64,000 bases of DNA, from assembly GCF_950295315.1 (NCBI RefSeq), contig NC_080164.1:6433582-6497581 (forward strand), in the 5' to 3' direction. The stretch comes from Erinaceus europaeus. Its lineage: Eukaryota > Chordata > Mammalia > Eulipotyphla > Erinaceidae. Below, piece by piece: positions 1 through 10,208 of the stretch; position 1 is the first letter of the stretch, and each line of letters opens with the position of its first letter. Under the pieces are notes generated by a model. The model was given only the letters and a program-made list of their open reading frames with translations, had not been told where the DNA came from and did no database searches. Made by a program: the position numbers and the translations under genes.

Positions 1-41
1 CATTTTTAATGTCTCCTGTATTAAGTAGTGTCCATAAGGGT

Positions 42-147
42 ATATATATTATATAAAATATATATTATATTATATTATATTATATTATATTATATTATAT
101 TATATTATATTATATTATATTATATTATATTATTATATTAATATATT
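42..147. repeat. AT-rich (TTATA)n microsatellite
   Basis: Near-perfect pentamer array of TATAT/TATTA units directly 3' of unassigned DNA. It ends at the 3' edge of the following antisense SINE. Confidence 0.9.
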
Positions 148-150
148 TTT

Positions 151-456
151 CCCTCCAGGATTATTTATCACTGGGGTTTAGTGCCTGCACTATGAATCCA
201 CTGTTCCTGGAGGCCATTTTTTCCCTGTTTTATTGGATAGAACATAGAAATTGAGAGGAGGGGGAGATAGAGAAGGAGAGAGAGAGGGGGAGAGAGAGAC
301 CTTCAGACCTACTTCACTACTTGAAAAGCAACCTCCCACCCCACTGCATGTGTGGAGCAGGGGCTCGAACCCAGATCCTTGCGCAGGTCCTTGCACTTGG
401 TACTATGTACGCTTAACCTGCTGTGCCACCCATAGACTGTTTTAACCCGGCCCCCC
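151..456 (-). mobile_element. SINE-B variant with extra 3' module, antisense
   Basis: Read on the minus strand it has a tRNA-like head, a B-box-like GGTTCGAGCCCC, a CT-rich middle, a CCAATAAAA stretch and a 3' module (CCTCCAGGAACAGTGGATTC, then GATAAATAATCCTGGAGGG). The head is interrupted after GGGCCGGG by about 16 bp that copy the adjacent genomic sequence CCATAGACTGTTTTA. Confidence 0.85.
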
Positions 457-1235
457 ATAGACTGTTTTATATTCTTTGTAGCAATCTGTATTTAAGCCCA
501 TTTTTCAGATAATTAAATGAAGCTGTGCCCTTCCTCACTGCAGTCTATGGCCTGACTAGAGGAAAAAAGGCATCTATTTCACAATCACCCATGTCTACTT
601 TGGTTCCAAGTAAAGCCTGAGACTTGTTATCCAGAAATTAAACAAGAGAAATTATATTTACTTCTTCCACCCCAGTGAGCTTTCCATCTCTAACCTTGAA
701 TATTCAACACTGTGCCAAGTTATGATTCACCGGGAAGCAGTTGTGGCTTTATTTATGTATTTTAAAGGGAAGCAAGGGCTAATTCCTCAATGGGATGGCT
801 ATCTTTAAAGAGAAAAAAATTAGAATATGTATTTTAATTGTCAATAGTGAAACTGCTTCTCTTAACAAAGCCAGACTTTTTGGATCTTTCTTCTCTTGTT
901 TCTTGAAATGTGTCAAGATAATAATATATGATACTAATTCTCCTATTTAGTTGACATATAAGTCCGAATAGCCCTTATCGTAAGGGTTACATCTTCAAAG
1001 CTTAGTTCTTGCATGGACACTTCTCTGACAGACAGGCCAACTCCTTTCTCCCCTCCAATCACTTCCTGCCATTGAACATGTCCAACAGTTTACACAATAC
1101 TCACAACTGAAAATCACTAGAGCAATTCATTATCCTTTCCCATCGTCCCTCTGAACTAGGAGGGTAATTGTAGAGTAAGAGACTTTATTTCTCTGAATCT
1201 GGCTCAAAATGCTATAATCATTCACACAGTGGGGA
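457..1235. other. Unassigned DNA
   Basis: No SINE, L1, LTR or coding similarity recognised. Only short open frames, typical of degenerate intergenic or intronic sequence. Confidence 0.5.
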
Positions 1236-1280
1236 GGATGAGAAGAGGAGGAGAGAGAGAGGCGGGGGGGGGGGAGTGGA
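1236..1280. repeat. Purine-rich GA tract with G run
   Basis: A GAGGAGGAGAGAGAGAGG-type run ending in a poly-G stretch at about 1264-1274. Confidence 0.7.
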
Positions 1281-1329
1281 CACAGGATGGAAAGAGAGCG
1301 AATTCAGGCAATTTTCTTCAAAACAAAAA

Positions 1330-1628
1330 GCAGGGAGCTGAGGATATAGCACAATGGTTCTGCATGAAGGCTCTGAAGCCCCAGGTTAAATCTCCAGCAC
1401 CATCATAAGTCAAAGCTGAATACTTCTGGATTCTCTCTCTCTCTCTCCCTCTCCCTCTCTCTCTCTCCCTCCCTCTCTCTCTCCCTCCCTCTCTCTCTCC
1501 CTCCCTCTCTCTCTCCCTCCCTCTCTCTCTTTCTCCCTCCCTCCCTCCCTCTCTCTCTTTCTCTACTTCTATCTCTAACTTTTCCTATCTCTCCATTTAT
1601 ATATCTGTTTCATTAAAAAATAATAAAA
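1330..1628 (+). mobile_element. SINE-C with expanded CT tail
   Basis: The head GAGCTGAGGATATAGCACAA and body GGTTCTGCATGAAGGCTC match the other SINE-C copies at 8458 and 17694. The normal short CT tail has grown into a (CT/CCCT)n tract at about 1430-1570. The copy ends in an A-rich tail. Confidence 0.85.
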
Positions 1629-1675
1629 CACAGGGCATAAAATATCTATAACAATTTCCAATAACATTGTTTCTT

Positions 1676-1934
1676 TTAAAAAAATTTATTTATTCCCTTT
1701 TGTTGCCCTTGTTGTTTTATTGTTGTTGTTATTGATGTTGTCGTCGTTGTTGGATAGGACAGAGCGAAATGGAGAGAGGAGGGGAAGACAGAGAGGGTGA
1801 GAGAAAGATAGACACCTGCAGACCTGCTTCACTCCCCTGCAGGTGAGGAGCTGGGGGTTTGAACCAGGACCCTTAATCCGGTCCTTGTGCTTTGCACCAC
1901 CTATGCTAAACCCGCTGTACTACCTGACTCCCAG
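1676..1934 (-). mobile_element. SINE-A, full length, antisense
   Basis: On the minus strand it runs from the head (GGGAGTCAGGTAGTACAGCG) through the middle (GAAGCAGGTCTGCAGGTGTC) to the CAACAAAAGGGAATAAATAA tail. Flanks TAACATTGTTTC (1661-1672) and TTACATTGTTCC (1934-1945) look like a decayed target duplication. Confidence 0.9.
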
Positions 1935-1945
1935 TTACATTGTTC

Positions 1946-2572
1946 CTAAGAGAGCTGCCAGCTACATATGGGGAAACTATTTCTGGTGAAACAGCCTCTG
2001 CTGTTGTTCATGTTTATGGTTCCAGAAGAATCTGAGACAGACACAGACAAGGGTAAAGAGAATGTTGTGGTTCCTGGAACACCAGTGGACTCCACTTGTA
2101 GGTTCTCATAATGCTCGGGGCATCAGAAGAAGATATAACTACCTAAATGTCAACTTTCCACAGGCTAGCAGGTGACAGTTGTGTTCAATTTTCAGTGATT
2201 TACTATCTTCTAGATGGTAGCAATATCTGCTACCTTCCATACAGTAGAAAGTCCATTCCATTTACTGTTCCACCTGGAACCACAGATCCCCAGGCCTAAT
2301 ATCCAGGGATCTGGACTCATTTGGTCTGGGCATCAATATCTGTTAAAAAAAAAAAAAAAAAAAAACTAGATAATTTTAATGTGCAACCAGAATTGAAAAG
2401 TACTCATATACTGTTTGATTTTTTTTTATTCCTTACTCTAATTTTTCCCTAAGAGCCAAAAAATAAAAACAAAATTTACAATCCTATCCCTGTACTCCCT
2501 CAGGAAAAAAGGGGGTGGAGGGGGAGATGTAGGGTCTTAACAGAGAGGAGAGGCAGCATCTTTGATATCTGG
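1946..2572. other. Unassigned DNA with a poly(A) run
   Basis: No family recognised. A 20-base A run at about 2345-2364 may be an old retroposon tail, but nothing recognisable precedes it. Confidence 0.4.
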
Positions 2573-2602
2573 GTATTTATTTATTTATTTATTTATTTAT
2601 TT
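2573..2602. repeat. (TATT)n microsatellite
   Basis: Seven uninterrupted TTTA/TATT units. Confidence 0.85.
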
Positions 2603-2955
2603 ACTACATCCACCAGGGTCAACAGCTTAGCTCGGGAACCGAAGACAGGAAAGGCTTTTTCTGCCAGGTGGGTGGCAGCCCACAGCCCAGCACTGAGCCT
2701 GACTGGTCTCAGAGGGCCTCATCTGTGATGAATGACACTAATCCTGCAAACTCTGGCGTAATTCTGTGGGAAAACATCTTTCCAATAAGGATGACTTAGG
2801 TGGTAGGTGAGAGGAATATGGAGGCTTTTCTCAAAATGTCACATCAGAGTTCTTCTTAAGCAGCAAATCCTAAAAACAGCCTTCAAGCCATCAAGGAAAA
2901 TAATGTCTGCATAATTTATTACCCTTTCTTAAAGTTTAATTTAGAAAACATTTAG
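2603..2955. other. Unassigned DNA
   Basis: No recognisable repeat or coding signal. Confidence 0.4.
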
Positions 2956-2959
2956 CTTC

Positions 2960-3130
2960 AAGGCTGGGCAACGGCACTTACAGTAGAGTGCACATGTCAC
3001 CATGCCTGATAGCCCGGGCTGAAGTCTGGGCTGGGGAGACAGCACAGCAGAAGCCCACAGGAGTCACATGTACATGCAAACGGTCCTGGGTTACAGTCCC
3101 AGCATCACCATCTATGTGAGGTGAGTACTC
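2960..3130 (+). mobile_element. Decayed tRNA-type SINE remnants
   Basis: Two SINE-head-like pieces in succession: GGCTGGGCAACGGCACTTAC, and GGCTGGGGAGACAGCACAGC followed by a GGTCCTGGGTTACAGTCCC B-box region. Too diverged to assign a subfamily. Confidence 0.45.
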
Positions 3131-3217
3131 TGTCCCCCTGTAGTCACAGACCTATAGCCATTGTTGTACTGGGACATAGATATTAAGTGATGAATAGGTG
3201 TTTCTGGATACTTTATA

Positions 3218-3436
3218 TGTTTTCATATATTTATTGATTTAATTCTGATAGAGACAGAGAGAAATTGAGAGGGAACAGGGAGAAAGAGGTGGGGGAGTGA
3301 TGATGGAGGGGGGAGACACCTGTATTCACAGCTCATGAAGCTCCCCTTTCAGGGGGAGGGGAACTAGAGGTTTGAACCCAGTTCTTTGCACAGTGAATAT
3401 ATGTGCTCAGCCTGATACACCATCACCTGGGCCCTG
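3218..3436 (-). mobile_element. SINE-B, antisense
   Basis: The minus strand carries a decayed head, a GGTTCAAACC-type B box and GGGAGCTTCATGAGC, then a CT-rich stretch and an AT-rich 3' end. Diverged, so an older copy. Confidence 0.8.
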
Positions 3437-3499
3437 GATAGAGTGAACTGCATTGCAAAGATCTTATCACTTTTTAATTCTGTATGCTAAAGCAAAAAA

Positions 3500-4190
3500 A
3501 AAAAATTAATTCCCCTCTCCCATATTAGGGAGCTTACTCTCTTCCCTGATCCAGCTTTCTGGTCCTTTTTCCAGCCATGACATCATTTTCCCAGACAATA
3601 ATTAGGATCCACTGGCATATCAGATGTCTGGCTCAGGGGCAAAAAGAAAAAGAAAAAAGAAACTAGTATAGCCACATACCATCTGGAATTCAATTAAAAT
3701 ATGCCACTTGCTATCTACAAAATGGAGACCCCCCCCCCCAACTCTTCATCTTCACTATTCCAGCCCTTAGGTCCATGATTGGTCAACAATTTGTTTGGCT
3801 TTGTATGTTAACTCTCTTGTCAACCACCAGGTTCCAGATGCTATAATAATGCCAACCAGACTTCCCTGGACAGACGACCCCACCAATGAGTCCTGGACCT
3901 CTGCTTGCCCAGAGCCCCACCCCACTAGGGAAAGAGACAGGCTGGGAGTATGGATCCACCTGCCAAAGTCCATGTTCAGCGGGGAAGCAATTACAGAAGC
4001 CAGACCTTCCATCTTCTGCATCCCACAATGACGTTGGGTCCATACTCCCAGAGGGTTAAAGAATAGGAAAGCTATCAGGGGAGGGGATGGGATACGGAGT
4101 TCTGGCGGTGGGAACTGTGTAGAGTTGTTTTACCCCTCTTATCCTATGGTTTTGTCAATGTTTCCTTTTTATAAATAAAAAGAAAGTTTT
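3500..4190 (+). mobile_element. L1-type 3' end (D sequence), 5'-truncated
   Basis: It has the diagnostic blocks AGCTTACTCTCTTCCCTGAT, TTGGTCAACAATTTGTTTGG, GGGGAAGCAATTACAGAAGC and the terminal TTTATAAATAAAAAG. It aligns over its length with the copies at 32050-33285 and 41655-42440. The open frames inside are fortuitous; this is untranslated 3' sequence. Confidence 0.85.
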
Positions 4191-4272
4191 AAAGTTGTTT
4201 TGACATCATTTCTAACAGCTGAAAAATTCACTCCGGGGAGAAAACATTATTATATCCAACTAAGTCTTCACT

Positions 4273-4278
<6 letters not shown>

Positions 4279-4334
<56 letters not shown>
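4279..4334. repeat. (GT)n microsatellite
   Basis: About 28 uninterrupted GT units. Confidence 0.97.
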
Positions 4335-4337
<3 letters not shown>

Positions 4338-4755
4338 GAATAGTTCACTTATTACATTTGCATAAATATTTACCTAAACAATCTTCAGTTAATAAAAATT
4401 CAGACTGAGTTATATATTAGCCTCCTCAACACCCATCCTTCACCACAAAAAAGAGAGAGAGACTCTATGAATAGAGAGAGAGATTCTATGAATACAAAGT
4501 CCTGCATTTCCTTATGTGTTATTACTTTCAGTATATTAAGTTGGAAGGAGCTGGCTTCTGTGCACTATAGCCTCTAGGACTATATCAAAATAAAAAGCTG
4601 CAAAACTGACTATAAAGTTGGCTCTTCCTCCAGTCTGGCAGCCTCTAGCGATGTCTTCATCCATGCATACTCTTTTTAGACACACAAAGCTTGTCGATGA
4701 GCTGGCATTTCTCCTTAATTCATGCCGCAAGTGATTTTTCCAGCTTTTATATCTG
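4335..4755. other. Unassigned DNA
   Basis: No repeat family recognised. A short imperfect tandem (GAGAGAGAGA-CTCTATGAATA, twice) lies at about 4451-4495. Confidence 0.4.
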
Positions 4756-4756
4756 C

Positions 4757-4935
4757 ACACCTTACCTGCAGGGGAGTTGCTTCACAGGTGGTGAAGCAGG
4801 TCTGTAGGTGTCTATCTTTCTCTCCCCATCTCTGTCTTCTCCTCCTCTCTCCATTTCTCTCTGTCCTAACAACAAAAACAACAATAACTAAAACAAGGTC
4901 GACAAAAGGGAAAATAAATAAATATAATATAAAGT
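4757..4935 (+). mobile_element. SINE-A, 5'-truncated
   Basis: Starts at the CCTGCAGGGGAGTTGCTTCA block, so the tRNA head is missing. It continues through CAGGTCTGTAGGTGTCTATC, the CT-rich part and the CAACAAAAACAAC 3' region to AAATAAATAAATA. Confidence 0.88.
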
Positions 4936-5038
4936 CAACTTCTAACAGACTGAACAAGTCAGGATATAAATAAAGGAGACATACCAACAGACACACCACT
5001 TTCTCCCAGTAATGAACATGTTGTGTGTTAGGAAATTG

Positions 5039-5494
5039 TGCAGATGTGTTTGAACACTGGCAGGACCCACAAACCACTATATTTCCATGCAAATATTATT
5101 TACAGATCCCCACCAGGCTATCCCCTCAGGGTATTGCTAATTCAGTTAAAACCGTTGCAATAGTTGCTAAGGACACTTCCACCTTCCCAGCATGCCATTT
5201 GCCTCTCTCCACCCCCTTTCCTAGCCAATCCTGTCCCGACTTGTCATTTCTGGAATTCTCCTATAAAAGCCTCTGCTGTTTCTGCTTTCTCTCTCTTTGC
5301 TCTTTTCTCTTCAGCTACCCAACCCAGAGAAAGGCTGGTGGGCATAGCGGGAGGCGGCCATTTTGCTAGTTCCACGTGGCTTAATCCGCTGTGCTCACAC
5401 CCAATTCTGGGGCGTGCATGTAAATAAAGATTTGCATTCCCACTCCGCCATGAGTTCCTGGTCTCTTCTCTCTCCCCCACAATGCAACCGGACA
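5039..5494 (+). mobile_element. Solo LTR, class I-like, with 4-bp duplication
   Basis: A 456-bp block beginning TG and ending CA, flanked by ATTG at 5035-5038 and 5495-5498. It has a promoter-like TATAAAA about 230 bp in (near 5270) and an AATAAAGA polyadenylation signal near 5423, followed by a T/C-rich U5-like end. No primer-binding site follows it and there is no second LTR, so it is a solo LTR. The length and 4-bp duplication fit a gammaretrovirus-like element. The terminal inverted repeat is weak, so the 5' edge could be off by a few bases. Confidence 0.65.
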
Positions 5495-5511
5495 ATTGTG
5501 AACTCAGGTCA

Positions 5512-5634
5512 TTCAGTAATACCTCCAGCAGCTGTCCAAGGACCAACCCAAAGTCAATGGGGAGGCTTGAAGCCGGGTCCTTGCACATGGCAACATGTGC
5601 ACTCCACCAAATGCACCAAGATCAGTCCCCTAAA
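5512..5634 (-). mobile_element. SINE-B remnant, antisense
   Basis: The minus strand reads a tRNA-like head with GTGCACATGTTGCCATGTGC, then AAGGACCCGGCTTCAAGCC. The 3' part is lost. Confidence 0.6.
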
Positions 5635-5994
5635 CTATCATTTTTATAATAATATTAATAGTCTGGCTATCTAAAAATACATGAGTATGAATTGCCATAT
5701 AATAGTTGCCATGTGTTTCCTTCTAATCTTGAGAGGAAGATGCAGAATTATTACTTGAAATAAAACGAGACAGGAGGCTCCACAATATGTCTCAGTAATC
5801 ACATCATAGAACTTATGCTAATGAATCCTTCCAAGGCTTCATCAATAATCACATCCTATTCAACATTTTTATAAATGGTGCGATAAAGATAGAAGACACA
5901 AAGTATTTTCCTATGACATGATATGATATCAGGTGGGCAACTCTTAATACACTCAACCTCTCCCTGAAAATAGTCTTATAAGACTCATTCTAAC
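5635..5994. other. Unassigned DNA
   Basis: No recognisable feature. Confidence 0.4.
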
Positions 5995-5995
5995 A

Positions 5996-6140
5996 GGGCT
6001 GGTAAGATAACTCACCTGAATAGTGCTCCTGCACTTGACCCAGGTTAGAGTCTGGCCACCATCACACATTTAACTAGCAGTTTAATGCTATAGTATCTTC
6101 CCCTTTCTCCTTCTCTATGTCTGCCTCTCTTTTTTGCATC
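5996..6140 (+). mobile_element. Decayed SINE-C-like element
   Basis: GGGCTGGTAAGATAACTCAC head, GACCCAGGTTAGAGTCTGG B-box region and a short pyrimidine tail. Confidence 0.55.
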
Positions 6141-6147
6141 TGAAAAA

Positions 6148-6330
6148 AGGGAGGTGGCTAAGTGGTCATGTTACCGTGCACAAGGATCTGGGTTCAAGCC
6201 CCTGGCCCCCAGTTGCAGGAAGGATGCTTCACAAGTGGTGAATCAGTGCTGCAGGTGTCTCCTTATCTCTCCATCCCTATCCCCCACCCTCAGTTTCTCT
6301 CAGTCCTATCAAATTAAATCAATAGAAAAA
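6148..6330 (+). mobile_element. SINE-B
   Basis: GGAGGTGGCTAAGTGGTCAT head, GGGTTCAAGCCCCTGG B box, CTTCACAAGTGGTGAATCAG, CT-rich middle and a CCTATCAAATTAAATCAATAG tail. It abuts the next L1 fragment. Confidence 0.8.
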
Positions 6331-6332
6331 TG

Positions 6333-6698
6333 ATTTTGTTCTGCTTTATATATTAACTCTTTTTCAACTACCAGCTTCCAAATGATACTATGATGTCCCT
6401 AGACAGATGTGTCCTGGAGCTCCACTTCCCCAGAGCCCTGCCCCACTGAGGCTGGGAGTATGGATCAACCTACCAATGCCCATGTACAGCAGGGAAGCAA
6501 TTACAGAAGCCAGACCTTCCACCTTCTGTACTCCATAATGACCCTGGGTCCATACTCCAGGGGGCTAAAGAATAGGAAAGCTATCAGGGGAGAGGATGGG
6601 ATATGGAGTTCCAATTGTGGGAATTGTGTGGAAATGTACCCCTCTTATCCTATGGTCTTGTCAGTGTTCCCATTTTATAAATAAAACTTTACAAAAAA
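6333..6698 (+). mobile_element. L1 3' end (D sequence), 5'-truncated
   Basis: Begins at the TTTGTTCTGCTTTATATATT block and includes GGGAAGCAATTACAGAAGCC, GGGGAGAGGATGGGATATGG and a terminal TTTATAAATAAAA. It has an internal deletion of about 25 bp relative to the 3500-4190 copy near the ACAGATGTGTCC segment. Confidence 0.85.
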
Positions 6699-6814
6699 TA
6701 CACAGACAAATATGAACAAGCCTCAGAATTCTGCCACAGGATGAAAACTAGAAATAAAAACATAGTTTTATAGTATAGGTTAACTATCTTCTTAACTATA
6801 TCCCTATTCCTCTC

Positions 6815-7018
6815 AGTTTCTGGCTGTTTCTATCCAATAAATAAATAAAGATTAAAAACCATTTAAAGAAAAAAAAAAGAGGGAGAAAAACAGACACTTG
6901 CAGCCCTACTTCACCACTCATGAAGCTTTCCCCCTGCAGGTGGGACCAGGGACTTGAGCCAGGGTCCTTGGACATCATAATATGTGTGCTTAATCAAGTG
7001 CTCCATTATCTGTCCCTT
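6815..7018 (-). mobile_element. SINE-B with internally inverted 3' part
   Basis: 6873-7018 reads as a SINE-B head and body on the minus strand. 6815-6868 carries the SINE-B 3' end (TTTCTGGCTGTTTCTATCCA, then ATAAATAAATAAAG) on the plus strand. The two halves meet tail-to-body in opposite orientation. Confidence 0.7.
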
Positions 7019-7254
7019 CCCTTTTGTTTAATACTGAAGACATGGTATATCCATTAGAGTGGAGAATATATGGCTGGTCAACGCCAAAACATTCACCTTC
7101 CTAGGTAGACACAACTTTGTTGACCATACATTCCCAGATCAAAGGACTTTCTCTTATCAGAGTATCTTTGAGGATATTTACTGAGCAAGAGTCCAGAGCA
7201 TAGCTCCAGCAGTTATGTTTTACTCATTTTTTTCTTTTTTTTTTCTGTTACTGT
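7019..7254. other. Unassigned DNA
   Basis: Nothing recognised. Confidence 0.4.
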
Positions 7255-7365
7255 CATATTGTTATTCACTTTTTTATTTGTACATGGCACAAGAGCTTGA
7301 ACCCAGGACCTTTTGAAATCAAGACAAATATTTTAGTCCTGAGCCATCTCCTCACCTCCAGATCA
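7255..7365 (-). mobile_element. Decayed tRNA-type SINE, antisense
   Basis: The minus strand reads GGAGGTGAGGAGATGGCTCA, then GGTCCTGGGTTCAAGCTCTT (B-box-like). Family uncertain (C- or E-like). Confidence 0.5.
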
Positions 7366-7677
7366 ACTGTAAAGAAAAGAAGTTGTAAATGAATTCACTC
7401 CGTTAATTTTGCTGTCTCGGCTATTCTCTGAATTTCATACCTTCACTGGCAGTACTTTTTTTTTTTTACCTTGGACATATATGATAGTATAAATAAAAAT
7501 TTGAAAATAAGACAGGCAAAAATCCATAATAAGATGGAAGATAAGAGGCCTTCTTTTAACACCAAACTGAGGCTTTGAGGAGTGATTAGGAATTGTGGTC
7601 CTGAATGCATAGTTATCACCATACTCGTTTAATGGTTGAGCATAGAAACTAATTAACAGAAATGATCCTCTTAGGTC
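7366..7677. other. Unassigned DNA
   Basis: No repeat recognised. It ends in the left target duplication of the next element. Confidence 0.4.
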
Positions 7678-7692
7678 ATCATTCAAGTTCTT

Positions 7693-7984
7693 TTATTTTA
7701 TTTTTTTTATTTAAGAAAAGATAAATTAACAAAACCATAGGGTAGGAGGGGTACAACTCCACACAATTCCCACCACCCAATCTCCATATCCCATCCCCTC
7801 CCCTGATAGTTTTCCCTAGGCAAAATATGTACCTGAAAGCAGAAGTACACTAGAGTTTGCAGTGAGTACCCCCCTAACACTTCCTCTCCACTAGTCCAAG
7901 CTTTGGGTCCATGATTGCTCAACAATGTGTTTGGCTTCGTATGTTAACTCTCTTTTCAGTCACCAGGTGCCAGATGTCATCAGG
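7693..7984 (-). mobile_element. Twin-primed L1 3' end with 15-bp target duplication
   Basis: 7693-7815 is the antisense L1 terminus (AT-rich tail, then the complement of the GGGGAGGGGATGGGATATGG block). 7816-7984 is the upstream D sequence in the plus orientation (AAGCAGAAGTACACTAGAGT to CACCAGGTGCCAGATG). Flanking repeats ATCATTCAA(G/A)TTCTT at 7678-7692 and 7985-7999 differ by one base, so this is a single insertion whose 5' part is inverted. Confidence 0.9.
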
Positions 7985-7999
7985 ATCATTCAAATTCTT

Positions 8000-8457
8000 A
8001 ACCTGTTTAGCTTCCATATGTGAGATTTATGCTTCCCTTTACTGCCAAACAGCTACAGTAAATAACTATCTCTTTTCTTCTCTCTTGGGAATTGCCTTGT
8101 TGCTACAGGTAATACTGCGTGACAAAACCATTACGTCATTAATATAATTTGTGATGTTTGCTGCAACTAAATATGCCACCTTTCCTGTCAAGAAAAGGGA
8201 GTCAGATAAAATAATGGCCCCATGTCCTCACAAAAGTGAGTGGATCACTGTGATATTTCAATTAATGTGACAAAGGAGTTATTCTCTGGAGTAGCTGACC
8301 ATTATCTGGAATTCGGCAGGAGCATGTGAAAGCCAGAGATGGCTAGGAAAGAAAAGAGGCAGCGAAGATGAGAGAGAAGTTGAAGGAGGGGTGGAGACAC
8401 AATGCAAAGTAAGAGTATAGGCACTGACTTTTATAAGAAAGTAACCACTGACTTCTA
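8000..8457. other. Unassigned DNA
   Basis: No repeat or coding signal recognised. Confidence 0.4.
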
Positions 8458-8572
8458 GGATACAGGCCGTATCTGGTTCTGTAAAGGACTTTCATGACTA
8501 AGGTTCTGAGGCCCCAGGTTAATACCCAAAGCCACCATAAACCAGAGCTGCACAATGCTCTGATGCCAGTAC

Positions 8573-8645
<73 letters not shown>

Positions 8646-8695
8646 TGTCTTCTTTTCCTCTCATCAAAATAAATACAACATTTTTTTCATAAAGA
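8458..8695 (+). mobile_element. SINE-C with CT and GT tail
   Basis: The body AAGGACTTTCATGACTAAGG, then GAGGCCCCAGGTTAATACCC and CACCATAAACCAGAGCTG match SINE-C. The tail is (CT)n at about 8576-8610 running straight into (GT)n at 8611-8642. Confidence 0.85.
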
Positions 8696-8786
8696 AAGAT
8701 AAGCATGCTTACAGGAAATAAATTTTTCAATAGTGCCATGAGATTTGCTTCTACATTTGCACTATTCTTTGCTGTCAAATCCCATA

Positions 8787-9060
8787 CATAATTTTTTTAA
8801 TATTTATTCATCCTCTTTTGTTGTTTTATTGTTTTACTTATTATTGTTGTCATAACTGTTGGATAAGACAGAGAGAGATGGAGAAAGGAAGGGAAGACAG
8901 AGAGGGGGAGAGAAAGACAGACACCTGCAGACCTGCTTCACGGCTTGTGAAGGGACTCCCCTTGCAGATGGGGAGCCGGGGGCTTGAACAAGGATCCTTA
9001 TACTGGTCTTTGCACTTTGCACCACCTGCGTTTAACCCACTGCACTACCGCCCGACTCCC
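8787..9060 (-). mobile_element. SINE-A, full length, antisense
   Basis: The minus strand shows head GGGAGTCGGGCGGTAGTGCA, GGGTTAAACGCAGGTGGTGC, the CAGGTCTGCAGGTGTC block and the A-rich 3' region. It is well preserved. The open frames across it are artefacts. Confidence 0.92.
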
Positions 9061-9867
9061 CCATAAATTAATTTTTACTTTATAACAGAAAGTCAGATGA
9101 ACATTCAGGCAGGTTAGGAGTGTGATTTCTTGCTTTTGGAAAGCTGTCTTATTGTTACATTGTTCTTACAATAATAGCATTAATAAAAAGGCCTTCAGAT
9201 ACCAGCAAAAAAAAAAAAGTGTTACTTTTGACTATTATTTTCTTAGCAATATGGAAAATATTTGGAGGGGTAAAATACATTCAAAAATAACTATGAGACA
9301 AAACCCATTCCTGTGGGAAGTATTTTAAAAGTATATAATTAACCTCAAACAAAGGCAAGTGAAGGACAGCTTTCAAAGGCAGCCATTTCCGTTAGCTTTT
9401 CTTTTTTTCTTTCTTAACTACAAAAGGGCTTTCTTTGATTCTCCTCCCACGTACTAATTCAAATAAGCCATGCAGTGTGAAGCTTTTTAAAATATAAAGA
9501 TAAGATATTCCAAAGGTCATGTTCACATCTAAAAATGGTCCTCCTGGTTGTACAAATATTTAGATGGTTTTACATGCAGTTTCTTCAAATTTACAATTTT
9601 CCAAACCCCCTGTCCCTGAATAATTATAACCTAGAAGACTCAAGAACGTGGACAGTGTTACCACCCTGTCACCATTACAGACCTTGTGTATAGACATGGT
9701 GACCTGGGTGGGAGGGGTGTCAATATTTCCAACTGAGAGATACCAAAGGATTTGACTATTTTACCTAATCTTAATTTAGGGATTGAATTCAATGAGCAGA
9801 ACCTTGGCAAAGTGAAGTGAATAAGATTTCACTATACAAAGAATCAACTAAATTAACTCAGAATATT
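9061..9867. other. Unassigned DNA
   Basis: About 800 bp with no recognised repeat or gene apart from a 12-base A run near 9207. Confidence 0.4.
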
Positions 9868-10208
9868 TGGTCCATACTCCCAGAGGGTGAGAAATGTTAA
9901 AGGAAGTTGACTAGAAGGCTCTGATTCCAGGTCTATCAGGAACTGAAGGGAGGAAAGGAAAAAAAGAAGGGACATGTGGAAGTAGCTATAGGTATAGGTA
10001 TGACTTAGAAAGAAATAAAAGGCGAGAACATGGAAAAATGAGCCAATATATATCAAAATAGTTATAGAAATAATAGTCAACCCATATCTGTGAACTTGAG
10101 AGAACTACTGCAGTTTCCAGTGGAGGCAATGGAGAAGACATGGTGGAGTTATACCCCTGTTATCTTACAATTTTGTAAATCAATACTAAATCACTAATTT
10201 CAAAAAAG
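9868..10208 (+). mobile_element. L1 3' end (older D subtype)
   Basis: Starts at TTGGTCCATACTCCCAGAGG and continues with AATAGTCAACCCATATCTGT and TATACCCCTGTTATCTTACA to the terminal AAATCACTAATTTC. It is the same subtype as 11580-11922. Confidence 0.75.

Noticed and set aside
8455..8778. Frame with poly-Thr/His and poly-Arg/Glu
   Set aside because: SINE-C tail microsatellites (CT and GT) read antisense.
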